Part shown: one piece after another, positions 43,691 through 50,484 of the stretch | Numbering within the stretch: position 1 is the stretch's first letter | Layout: each line of letters begins with the position of its first letter | NCBI RefSeq assembly: GCF_003344885.1 | Contig: NZ_CP031155.1 | Location: 1,516,001-1,580,000, forward strand | DNA length: 64,000 nt | Direction: 5' to 3' | Source of the DNA: Altererythrobacter sp. ZODW24 | GTDB lineage: Bacteria; Pseudomonadota; Alphaproteobacteria; Sphingomonadales; Sphingomonadaceae | Notes under the pieces: generated by a model | What the model saw: only the letters and a program-made list of their open reading frames with translations | Database searches by the model: none | What the model was told of the DNA's origin: nothing | Translations under genes and position numbers: made by a program

Positions 43691-44854
43691 TTGACTGATA
43701 GTACTGCCGCTGGCGGCAAATTGGACCGCCTGCGTGCCTGGTTCCCTGATCGTGAGTTTTTCATGCGATCGCAGGGGCAGGTGCGTTTTATCAAAGTTTC
43801 ATCGCGTTTGCAGATGATTGCCGCGGGCGTCGCTGTTGGCGCACTTGCCTTTTGGGCCATCTCGATGGGTGCCATGGCGATTGCGCAATATGGCGCGCAA
43901 TCCGACCGGTTGGCTCTGCTGGAACGCGAAGCAAAGGTTGCCTCGTCCGAGAGCCGTTTTTCCGAATATGGTGCCGACCTCAAAGCCGTTGCCTCCGACC
44001 TTAAGCGCCGTCAGGACGTACTTGAAGAAATGTCAGCGGCAATTCCTGATGATGTCACCTCAGATGGCACTGTGAGCGATTCTTCAAGCGAAGCGGCAAA
44101 GACAGTTTCGAAAGTTAGCGCGAGCTTCCCTGAGGCAGCAAGCCTCGTCCGCATTGAAGCCCGCCAACTGGCTTATGTTGAACGCCTGACACGTTTTGCT
44201 GACAGCCGCTCGGCCCGCGCTGAACGCGCAATCCGTAAGCTTGGCCTTGATCCGAAAAGCATGATGGCTTCCGCTGGCCGCGAAGCGATGGGTGGTCCGC
44301 TGCTCAAACTGGCGACCAACAGCGACGGGTCACTTGACCCGCGCTTTGAACGCCTTGGCCTTAGCCTCGCACGCATGCAGGCGCTTGAACTTAGCCTCGA
44401 CGGTATTCCGCAATTCCGTCCCGCCAATGTTGCGGCGCTCAGCTCCAGCTTTGGCTATCGCCGTGATCCGATCACCGGCGGCGGCGCAATGCATAGCGGC
44501 ATGGACTTCAAGGGCCCGCTGGGTTCACCAATCTACTCAGCTGCTGTCGGAACGATCAGCTTCGCCGGTTACAAAGGCGGATACGGCAAGGTCATTGAAA
44601 TCGATCACGGCAATGGCTTGATGACTCGCTACGCTCACTTATCGCGCTTTTCTGCCCGGGTTGGTGACGCGGTAAATGCCGGTTCGCTAATCGGCGCAAT
44701 GGGCAGCACTGGCCGGTCGACCGGCTCGCACCTTCATTTCGAAGTGCGTATCAACAATCGCGCCGTAAACCCGCGCCCCTTCATGGAGTCTGCGCCCGAT
44801 GTTCTCAAAGAAGCCCGAAACGGAAACGCCCGAAAGGCCCGCACAGATGGCTAA
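43691..44854 (+). CDS. M23 family metallopeptidase (bactofilin-associated)
   Basis: A 387-residue membrane-anchored endopeptidase. A short cytoplasmic N-terminus precedes one membrane helix (about 42-64) and a periplasmic coiled coil (about 70-120). The C-terminal LytM domain keeps its zinc ligands: MHSGMDFKGPLG (H and D) and HLHFEVRINN, so it should cleave peptidoglycan crosslinks. The start is TTG with GGGGG upstream; no ATG is nearer than codon 24. The last 56 bases overlap the bactofilin gene, matching the known pairing of M23 peptidases with bactofilin scaffolds. The region to proA (about 227 bp) should hold its promoter. Confidence 0.92.
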   Translation: MTDSTAAGGKLDRLRAWFPDREFFMRSQGQVRFIKVSSRLQMIAAGVAVGALAFWAISMGAMAIAQYGAQSDRLALLEREAKVASSESRFSEYGADLKAVASDLKRRQDVLEEMSAAIPDDVTSDGTVSDSSSEAAKTVSKVSASFPEAASLVRIEARQLAYVERLTRFADSRSARAERAIRKLGLDPKSMMASAGREAMGGPLLKLATNSDGSLDPRFERLGLSLARMQALELSLDGIPQFRPANVAALSSSFGYRRDPITGGGAMHSGMDFKGPLGSPIYSAAVGTISFAGYKGGYGKVIEIDHGNGLMTRYAHLSRFSARVGDAVNAGSLIGAMGSTGRSTGSHLHFEVRINNRAVNPRPFMESAPDVLKEARNGNARKARTDG

Positions 44855-45269
44855 ACCTTCGAATAATGGTTCAACCTTCTCGGTAATCGGCAGCGATGTG
44901 ACCATCACTGGTAACATCAGCGCCAGTGCCGATCTGCATGTCGATGGCCGGATCGAAGGTGATATTTCTTGCACCAGCCTGGTTCAGGGCGAAGGCAGCG
45001 AAATCCTCGGAGCAATCTCCGCCGAAAGCGCCCGCCTCTCGGGCCGTGTTGTCGGATCGACCACGGCGCGCGATCTGGTTGTGTTGAAGACAGCCCACGT
45101 CGAAGGTGACGTAAATTATGACGCATTGACCATCGAACAAGGTGCAGCCGTTGAAGGTCGTTTTGCGCCGAAGAAGGCGCCTGCTGCTCCCGTAGCTGCA
45201 ACGCAGAAGAGTGCCGCCAAGCCCCCGAAAGATGATGGCGAAGAGCCTCATCTGACGCTGGCTCGCTAA
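44799..45269 (+). CDS. Bactofilin (polymer-forming cytoskeletal protein)
   Basis: A 156-residue bactofilin. The central beta-helix runs from about residue 27 to 118 with repeating strands (SVIGSDVTITGNISASADL, then VDGRIEGDI, and so on), flanked by disordered tails. Bactofilins polymerise without nucleotide at the inner face of the membrane and recruit cell-wall enzymes. The start at 44799 begins with MFSKK, a common membrane-binding bactofilin N-terminus; a second ATG at 44847 would shorten it by 16 residues and reduce the overlap. Overlap with the M23 gene supports joint expression. Confidence 0.93.
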   Translation: MFSKKPETETPERPAQMAKPSNNGSTFSVIGSDVTITGNISASADLHVDGRIEGDISCTSLVQGEGSEILGAISAESARLSGRVVGSTTARDLVVLKTAHVEGDVNYDALTIEQGAAVEGRFAPKKAPAAPVAATQKSAAKPPKDDGEEPHLTLAR

Positions 45270-45293
45270 CGAGCTCCGACAAGCCTCAGCGGT

Positions 45294-46973
45294 TTAGTCT
45301 AGCACCTCGGCGCGCAAAGCCTTGCGATCGAGTTTGCCGATCATTGTTTTGGGCAATTCATCACGAATGATAATTTCGCCCACACGCTCGTGCTTGCCGA
45401 CCTGTGGGTTGAGCCATTCTCTTAGCGCGTCACCGGTATCAGCCGCGCCATCATTTAACGTAATATAGGCGTTTGGCATTTCGCCGAGATAGTCGTCCGG
45501 CACACCAATCACGAGCGCTTCTTTCACAGCCGGATGATCGACCAAAACCGCTTCGACCCGGCTTGGGAATACTTTGAAGCCGCCGACCGCGATCATGTCC
45601 TTGCTGCGGTCGACGATCTTTATGTAGCCGTCAGGATCGATCATCGCGATATCGCCGGTGCGCAGCCAACTTTCGCCGTCTACTTCCGCAAAAGCTGATT
45701 TGGCTTCATCAGGCCGGTTCCAATAACCGCCCATTATCTGCGGGCCGCGAATGACCAGCTCACCTGGCTCGCCTGCAGGGGCCAGCTTGGTGGGATCTTC
45801 TTTATCAAGCAGTTTCACGCGCGTTTGCGGAAGGACTTGCCCGATCGTGCCCGGACGGTTTTCGCCCTGATAGGGGTTGGTCGAAACCACGCCCGCGCTT
45901 TCCGTAAGGCCGTAACCTTCCACCAGCAGCGCCTGGCTCTTTTCCTGAAAGTTCTCGCGAACCGGGGCCGGAAGCGGTGCGCCGCCCGAAATGCAAACCT
46001 CGAGCGAAGAGAAATCCGTCGTCGCAAACCCCGGATTGTCGAGCAGCGCCTGATACATCGTCGGAACGCCCGGGAATGCGGTAGCGCGCTCCTTCTCGAG
46101 CAGTTTAAGCGCCTGTCCCGCGTCGAAGCGTGGCAACATGGCGATGCATCCACCCTTGAAGACTGTGCGGTTGAGAACGCAGGTGTTGGCGAACACATGG
46201 AACATCGGCAGCACGCCGAGAATGATGTCTTCGATATCAGTAAACGGATCGATGGCATCGACTTGCCGCGCATTGGCGCTGAGATTCTGATGCGTCAGCA
46301 TGGCGCCCTTGGGCGTGCCCGTGGTGCCGCCAGTATATTGCAGCAGCGCCAAATCGCCTGCCTCAACTCGCACTGGCTCAGGCGTACCGCCCGCAAAATC
46401 GGACCAGCGCAAGACGTCCCTGCGCGCAGGAATCGGTGAGAGTTGCTTACGGCCCAGCAAGCGCAACGCGATGCCTTTGATCGCGGGCAACATTTCGGAC
46501 AGTCTGCCGACCAACAGCGCTTCAAGCGACGACCCATCAAGCACTTCCAACGCTGTCGGAAGCAACGCCTTCACATCCATTGTTACGAGTATCTTCGTGC
46601 CGGAATCCTCAACCTGTTGGGCAAGCTCCTCCGCACTATAGAGCGGCGAGAAGTTCACCACGACGCAGCCAGCAATCATGGCGCCATAATACGCCGCGGG
46701 ATAAATCGGAACGTTGGGCAGAAACAGACCTACGCGGTCTCCGCGCGAAATCCCGTGGGCTTGCAATCCCGCCGCGAAGGCTCGGGCATCGGCCAAAACC
46801 TCCGCATAAATATGGGTGCGGCCCATAAAGCGCACCATCGCAGCATCAGGTGTATAACGAGCGCTGCTTTCCAGCATCTGTGGCAAAGTCATCGGCGGAA
46901 ACGCCATGTCCCATGCGCAAGGGTGCTGATATTGTTCCGCTGTCGGATGTTCGGGGGCGCTACTTACATTCAT
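45294..46973 (-). CDS. Long-chain-fatty-acid-CoA ligase (FadD-like)
   Basis: A 559-residue ANL-superfamily acyl-CoA synthetase. The AMP-binding P-loop is LLQYTGGTTGTPKGAML, with VEGYGLTESAGVVS, GELVIRGPQIMGGYWNRP, WLRTGDIAMIDPDGY and the C-terminal catalytic Lys in LPKTMIGKLDRKALR. The length and sequence fit FadD-type enzymes, which activate fatty acids to acyl-CoA for beta-oxidation or lipid synthesis. It converges with the bactofilin gene. Upstream there is a clear terminator of the trcR gene, so it has its own promoter. Confidence 0.93.
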   Translation of the reverse strand: MNVSSAPEHPTAEQYQHPCAWDMAFPPMTLPQMLESSARYTPDAAMVRFMGRTHIYAEVLADARAFAAGLQAHGISRGDRVGLFLPNVPIYPAAYYGAMIAGCVVVNFSPLYSAEELAQQVEDSGTKILVTMDVKALLPTALEVLDGSSLEALLVGRLSEMLPAIKGIALRLLGRKQLSPIPARRDVLRWSDFAGGTPEPVRVEAGDLALLQYTGGTTGTPKGAMLTHQNLSANARQVDAIDPFTDIEDIILGVLPMFHVFANTCVLNRTVFKGGCIAMLPRFDAGQALKLLEKERATAFPGVPTMYQALLDNPGFATTDFSSLEVCISGGAPLPAPVRENFQEKSQALLVEGYGLTESAGVVSTNPYQGENRPGTIGQVLPQTRVKLLDKEDPTKLAPAGEPGELVIRGPQIMGGYWNRPDEAKSAFAEVDGESWLRTGDIAMIDPDGYIKIVDRSKDMIAVGGFKVFPSRVEAVLVDHPAVKEALVIGVPDDYLGEMPNAYITLNDGAADTGDALREWLNPQVGKHERVGEIIIRDELPKTMIGKLDRKALRAEVLD

Positions 46974-47060
46974 GTAAATATTGTGGCGTAGCGGCCCGAA
47001 CAGGGCAAGCGATTATTCGGATGAAATCGTGCTGGCAGAGTAGTTGCAGCCTCAAACGAA

Positions 47061-47092
47061 ACGGGGCCACACAGCATACTGTGCGGCCCCGT
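47061..47092 (-). terminator. Rho-independent terminator of trcR
   Basis: ACGGGGCC-A-CACAG, loop CATA, CTGTG-C-GGCCCCGT: a 13-pair stem with one internal mismatch. Read on the minus strand it is followed by the T-rich TTCGTTT. It lies about 20 bases downstream of the trcR stop and is the clearest terminator in the window. Confidence 0.85.
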
Positions 47093-47111
47093 CAAAAACC
47101 TGTTTGAAAAG

Positions 47112-47849
47112 TTATTCGCTTGGCGGCGGCGCAGGCTCTTCAGGAGCAGCTTCGCCCTCATCAGATGTGCCGGCCTGCTTGGCCTCAAGCCAGGCAGCAG
47201 CTTCCGCTTCCTGAGCCGCAACAACAGCCGCTTCCGCCGCGTCGACGCGCTCTTGCTTCAATTCGGCGATCAACGCTTCCTTGTCGCTGCCGAGACGAGC
47301 GTCAGCGGGTACTTCGTCGACGATACCAGCCTTCTTAGCGGCCTTGGCCACAACCGCATCAAGCTCACGCTGCGCGCAAAGCCCCAGAGTTACTGGATCC
47401 TTTGGCTGAATGTTCTGGATGTTCCAGTGCGAACGGTCACGAATAGCGTTGATCGTGTTGCGAGTCGTACCGATCAGCTTGGAAATCTGCGCATCGGAGA
47501 TTTCAGGGTGGCTCTTCAGAATCCAAGCGATACCATCAGGCTTATCCTGACGCTTGGAAACAGGCGTATAACGCGGGCCCTTTGTCCGACTGACCTGAAC
47601 TGGGGCCTTCTGCATGACGAGGCTATAGCTCGGATCAGCTTGGCCCTTTTCAATTTCGGCAAGCGTCAATTCACCCGAATGGAGCGGGTCGCGGCCAGTG
47701 TATTTGCTGCTCGCAAGATCGTCGGCCATCGCCTGAACTTCGAGGATATGCAGGCCGCAGAACTCTGCGATCTGTTCGAAGCCAAGTGCGGTATTATCAA
47801 CCAGCCATGAGGCGGTTGCATGCGGCATAAGCGGGGCTGGTTGGGACAA
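47112..47849 (-). CDS. trcR: Cell-cycle transcriptional regulator TrcR family (DUF1013)
   Basis: A 245-residue DUF1013 protein. The N-terminus PHATASWLVDNTALGFEQIA and the FCGLHILEVQAMADD helix, then LKSHPEISDAQISKLIG and TRNTINAIRDRSHWN (a helix-turn-helix-like segment), are the hallmark regions. In Caulobacter the homologue is a cell-cycle regulator that binds RNA polymerase. The C-terminus (about 175-245) is an Ala/Glu/Lys-rich tail ending with a Pro-rich stretch. The start is a TTG with GGAG seven bases upstream. The terminator at 47061 lies directly downstream. A stem-loop (47875) lies just upstream of the ribosome-binding site. Confidence 0.9.
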   Translation of the reverse strand: MSQPAPLMPHATASWLVDNTALGFEQIAEFCGLHILEVQAMADDLASSKYTGRDPLHSGELTLAEIEKGQADPSYSLVMQKAPVQVSRTKGPRYTPVSKRQDKPDGIAWILKSHPEISDAQISKLIGTTRNTINAIRDRSHWNIQNIQPKDPVTLGLCAQRELDAVVAKAAKKAGIVDEVPADARLGSDKEALIAELKQERVDAAEAAVVAAQEAEAAAWLEAKQAGTSDEGEAAPEEPAPPPSE

Positions 47850-47874
47850 GTGTCGTCTCCGTAGAAAATATAAG

Positions 47875-47896
47875 GGCCGCCCCTTTCGGAGCGGCC
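47875..47896 (-). terminator. Stem-loop before trcR
   Basis: GGCCGC and GCGGCC pair around an inner GG/CC and a TTTC loop. On the minus strand it is followed by CTTATATTTTC. It is 67 bases downstream of the small minus-strand gene ending at 47963 and 15 bases upstream of the trcR Shine-Dalgarno, so it is either that gene's terminator or an attenuator in the trcR leader. Confidence 0.55.
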
Positions 47897-47962
47897 TGTG
47901 CCGGAACGATGTAGGCGAACACGTGCCTTACGGCAAGCATTTACGCATCGGATGTTAGTCAG

Positions 47963-48133
47963 TCAGGCGAGACGCTTCTTCCAGAACATTAGCCAACGTG
48001 CCGTGGCAATCTCCCCGACGGGAATGGAATCAAGTGCCGGATAGTCTGTTAGTCGTCCGCCGAGGAACTGACGCTCGCCAGTATGAAAGGCATCAATTGC
48101 ATGGGGAATTGAGCGGGTGCGGTCATCAAACAT
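47963..48133 (-). CDS. Small hypothetical protein (56 aa)
   Basis: A 56-residue open frame (MFDDRTRSIPHAIDAF at the N-terminus, WLMFWKKRLA at the C-terminus). The ATG at 48133 has AAAGGG eight bases upstream; an upstream ATG at 48178 would add 15 residues. A terminator-like stem-loop at 47875-47896 follows on the same strand, which argues that it is transcribed. I recognise no family. The basic C-terminal WKKR could touch membrane or nucleic acid. It fills a stretch that would otherwise be about 500 bases without a gene. Could be spurious. Confidence 0.4.
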   Translation of the reverse strand: MFDDRTRSIPHAIDAFHTGERQFLGGRLTDYPALDSIPVGEIATARWLMFWKKRLA

Positions 48134-48327
48134 GGTTTTGGCCCTTTGCCGTGAGTGATTTGAACTCGCGAAGAGCATTAGCGAGACATTGTTACAGACG
48201 AATCACAACTGCATGACAGTTTGAAGAAACAGGGCCGCACCCAAAACGGTCGCCGACCCCTTTGGGAAAACCATTTATTAGGGCTGGCGCTCTAAAATTC
48301 CCCATAACCACCGGGGAAGGGAGACCC

Positions 48328-48357
48328 ATGTTACGTTTGATTTTGCCGCTGTCATGA
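48328..48357 (+). other. Signal-peptide-like leader frame overlapping the next ATG
   Basis: A good ribosome-binding site (GGGAAGGGAG) precedes an ATG at 48328 that reads only MLRLILPLS before a TGA. The TGA overlaps the ATG at 48354 (ATGA). The leader residues look like the n- and h-region of a lipoprotein signal peptide that continues in the other frame as MTMALTACGGD. Either one base is missing here (mutation or sequence error), or the frame shifts or restarts. Confidence 0.5.
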
Positions 48358-49034
48358 CGATGGCACTCACCGCCTGCGGAGGTGACGAATTTTCTGTCGA
48401 TGTCGCCCAACCGGCGCATAAGACAATGTCGGATTTGGGCACATTCCGTTCTGGCTCGATGGTTCAAATGTTGAGCGCCCGCCCGCTGAGCAAAAGCAAG
48501 CCGGACAAACGGTCGGTGCTTTACACAATGGGTGAAAAAGACAGCCAGGCGACGGTACTGATACGTGTCGAGAGCGTGGATGCGAACAATTCGCGCGCTC
48601 ATTTTGTCATCGATATGCCCGGCAAAAGCATGAATTTCGGCGGAAAAGCGATGATTATCGACGAATATAAGGTCAAGCGCGGCTTTAAGAGCAGCATGCA
48701 ATCTTACGCTGGCAAGGTGAGCACCGGAGGCAGCAAGAGCACACCATTGGCCGCTATATCGTCCCTGCTCGATACCGTCACGGTAATGGTCGACCAGTCG
48801 AGCATAGATTTTGCCCAGCGGCTGGAAGACGATCCCCGACTGGCCTCCGAACTCGCCGGATCGATGGGTAGCTGGAATGACGGAAACACATCCACGGACC
48901 GAGCAATCCGCGCTGCGTCGGCGCCCTCAGCCGATACGCGTCCGATGGATGATGCATCAGGCTGGGAGCCGGAAGCAATGGACGACACAAGCGGAGCGTC
49001 CACCGACCCGAATGCTTACGACGACGGCTGGTGA
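48354..49034 (+). CDS. Lipoprotein-like hypothetical protein with displaced signal peptide
   Basis: A 226-residue frame. The first ATG gives MTMALTACGGDEFSVD: a lipobox (LTAC) with almost no hydrophobic stretch, while the missing stretch is found in the overlapping frame at 48328. If joined by a one-base shift it would be a normal exported lipoprotein (MLRLILPLS plus MTMALTAC). The mature part has no family I recognise; it has repeated Met/Lys/Ser-rich segments, a VMVDQSSIDFAQRLED helix and an acidic, Asp/Thr-rich tail. Its stop is two bases from the stop of the converging oxidoreductase. Function unknown. Confidence 0.65.
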   Translation: MTMALTACGGDEFSVDVAQPAHKTMSDLGTFRSGSMVQMLSARPLSKSKPDKRSVLYTMGEKDSQATVLIRVESVDANNSRAHFVIDMPGKSMNFGGKAMIIDEYKVKRGFKSSMQSYAGKVSTGGSKSTPLAAISSLLDTVTVMVDQSSIDFAQRLEDDPRLASELAGSMGSWNDGNTSTDRAIRAASAPSADTRPMDDASGWEPEAMDDTSGASTDPNAYDDGW

Positions 49035-49035
49035 A

Positions 49036-50037
49036 TTAGGCCTGCAGCACGATCTTCCCGATATGGTCGCCTGCTTCCATCCGCGCATGGGCCGCAGCGG
49101 CCTCGGCAAGAGGGAATACTTGATCCATCTCCGGTCGCAGCTGACCACTGGCGGCAAAGTCCCAGACATTTTGATGAATCTCATCCGCCAACAGCGTTTT
49201 GAAGTCATCCGGCCGCGCGCGCAGCGTCGAACCCGTCAGAGTCAGGCGGCGTGACATGATCACGGCCATATTAAGCTCTGCCACCATTCCGCCAAGCACC
49301 GCGATGGTCACATGGCGGCCGTCTTCGGCGAGGCATTTAAGGTTGCGCGGGACATAATCGCCCGAAACCATATCGAGCACGATCTCGACACCGCGCCCCG
49401 AAGTGATCCGCTTCACCTCTTCGACAAAATCGGCGGTTTTGTAATTAATCGCGTGGCTCGCGCCGATGGCCTTTGCTGCCGCGCATTTCTCGTCGCTGCC
49501 GCATGTCACGATGGTTTTGATACCAAACAGCCGCGCCAGCTTGATCGCCATAGTGCCAATCCCGCTGGTGCCACCATGGACTAGCAATGTTTCGCCTTCA
49601 CAGGCCCATCCGCGTTCGAACACATTGTGCCAAACGGTGAAGAGCGTTTCGGGAATGGCGGCGGCTTCAGCGAGCGACATTCCTTCGGGCACGGGCAGAC
49701 AATGATCCGCCTTGGCGAGGCAATATTCGGCATAGCCGCCGCCTGTGACCAGTGCGCAAACCTTTTGCCCAATAGTAATGTTTTGCGCGCCTTCACCAGA
49801 CGCCACGACGTCGCCCGCAATTTCGAGACCCGGAATCGGTGACGCACCGGGAGGCGGCGGATATTTGCCTTGACGCTGGATCACATCAGGCCGGTTCACC
49901 CCTGCATAAGCGACCTTCACCAGAACCTCGCCAGCACCGGGCTTAGGCACAGGCACCGTCTCAGCGCGCAGGACCTCAGGTCCGCCTGGCGCGTCATAGC
50001 CAATTGCCGTCATTGTTTCCGGTATTTCGCCTGCCAT
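49036..50037 (-). CDS. NAD(P)H-quinone oxidoreductase (zinc-independent MDR, PIG3-type)
   Basis: About 333 residues of the medium-chain reductase superfamily. VLVKVAYAGVNRPDVIQRQG and PGLEIAGDVVASGEG occur in the catalytic half, and LVHGGTSGIGTMAIKLA is the nucleotide-binding loop of the quinone-reductase/PIG3 branch; zinc-ligand cysteines of alcohol dehydrogenases are absent. It probably reduces quinones or enals with NADPH. The ATG at 50037 has AGGGGG close upstream; 32 upstream residues in frame are rejected. It is divergent from the DUF1192 gene, an arrangement typical for sphingomonads in my recollection. Confidence 0.9.
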   Translation of the reverse strand: MAGEIPETMTAIGYDAPGGPEVLRAETVPVPKPGAGEVLVKVAYAGVNRPDVIQRQGKYPPPPGASPIPGLEIAGDVVASGEGAQNITIGQKVCALVTGGGYAEYCLAKADHCLPVPEGMSLAEAAAIPETLFTVWHNVFERGWACEGETLLVHGGTSGIGTMAIKLARLFGIKTIVTCGSDEKCAAAKAIGASHAINYKTADFVEEVKRITSGRGVEIVLDMVSGDYVPRNLKCLAEDGRHVTIAVLGGMVAELNMAVIMSRRLTLTGSTLRARPDDFKTLLADEIHQNVWDFAASGQLRPEMDQVFPLAEAAAAHARMEAGDHIGKIVLQA

Positions 50038-50141
50038 TATACCCCCTGCTTTCCGCAAATGTTGCGGATGCGTCACGCCCGGCGAACAACTAGCGCTGCA
50101 GTCCATTGACAGCAAGCCGCCACAGCATGACACTGCCCACG

Positions 50142-50342
50142 ATGAATGAAGACGACGCCCCCCGCGCTAAAGGTGACGCTGCCGGGAAGCTTTCCGGCGA
50201 GGAGCTCGATAGCTATTCACTCCATGAATTGGATGAGCGTGTCGCCATGTTGAAAGCGGAGATCGCCCGGGTCGAGGCGCACCGCGAAAAAGCCGCCTCT
50301 CACCGCAGCGCAGCAGACGCCCTTTTTGGTGGCGGCAGTTAA
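50142..50342 (+). CDS. DUF1192 family small protein
   Basis: About 66 residues. The pattern MNEDDAPRAKGDAAGKL, then DSYSLHELDERVAMLKAEIARVEAH, then SAADALFGG matches DUF1192, a small alphaproteobacterial coiled-coil family of unknown function. The in-frame TTG at 50106 and ATG at 50127 are possible but the family start is MxEDD, so I choose 50142. The central helix (LxxRIxxLKxEIxRxE) should form a short coiled coil. A hairpin at 50398 lies downstream. Confidence 0.85.
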   Translation: MNEDDAPRAKGDAAGKLSGEELDSYSLHELDERVAMLKAEIARVEAHREKAASHRSAADALFGGGS

Positions 50343-50397
50343 TGACGAATTGCCCCTCTCGAAATCCCGATAGCGATACCCATATCACTGGTAAGTC

Positions 50398-50416
50398 AGG
50401 CAGGATTAACCTGCCT
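50398..50416 (+). terminator. Terminator-like hairpin after the DUF1192 gene
   Basis: AGGCAGG and CCTGCCT pair around ATTAA, followed by CCCTCATTCTTTGG. The stem is strong but the T-run is weak. It sits in the 142-bp gap between the DUF1192 gene and clpA and would separate their transcripts. Confidence 0.45.
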
Positions 50417-50484
50417 CCCTCATTCTTTGGCTTTGCGGATAGTTCCCACACCGCAGACAGCCCGCCTCCAAAGAAAGCGATTTA

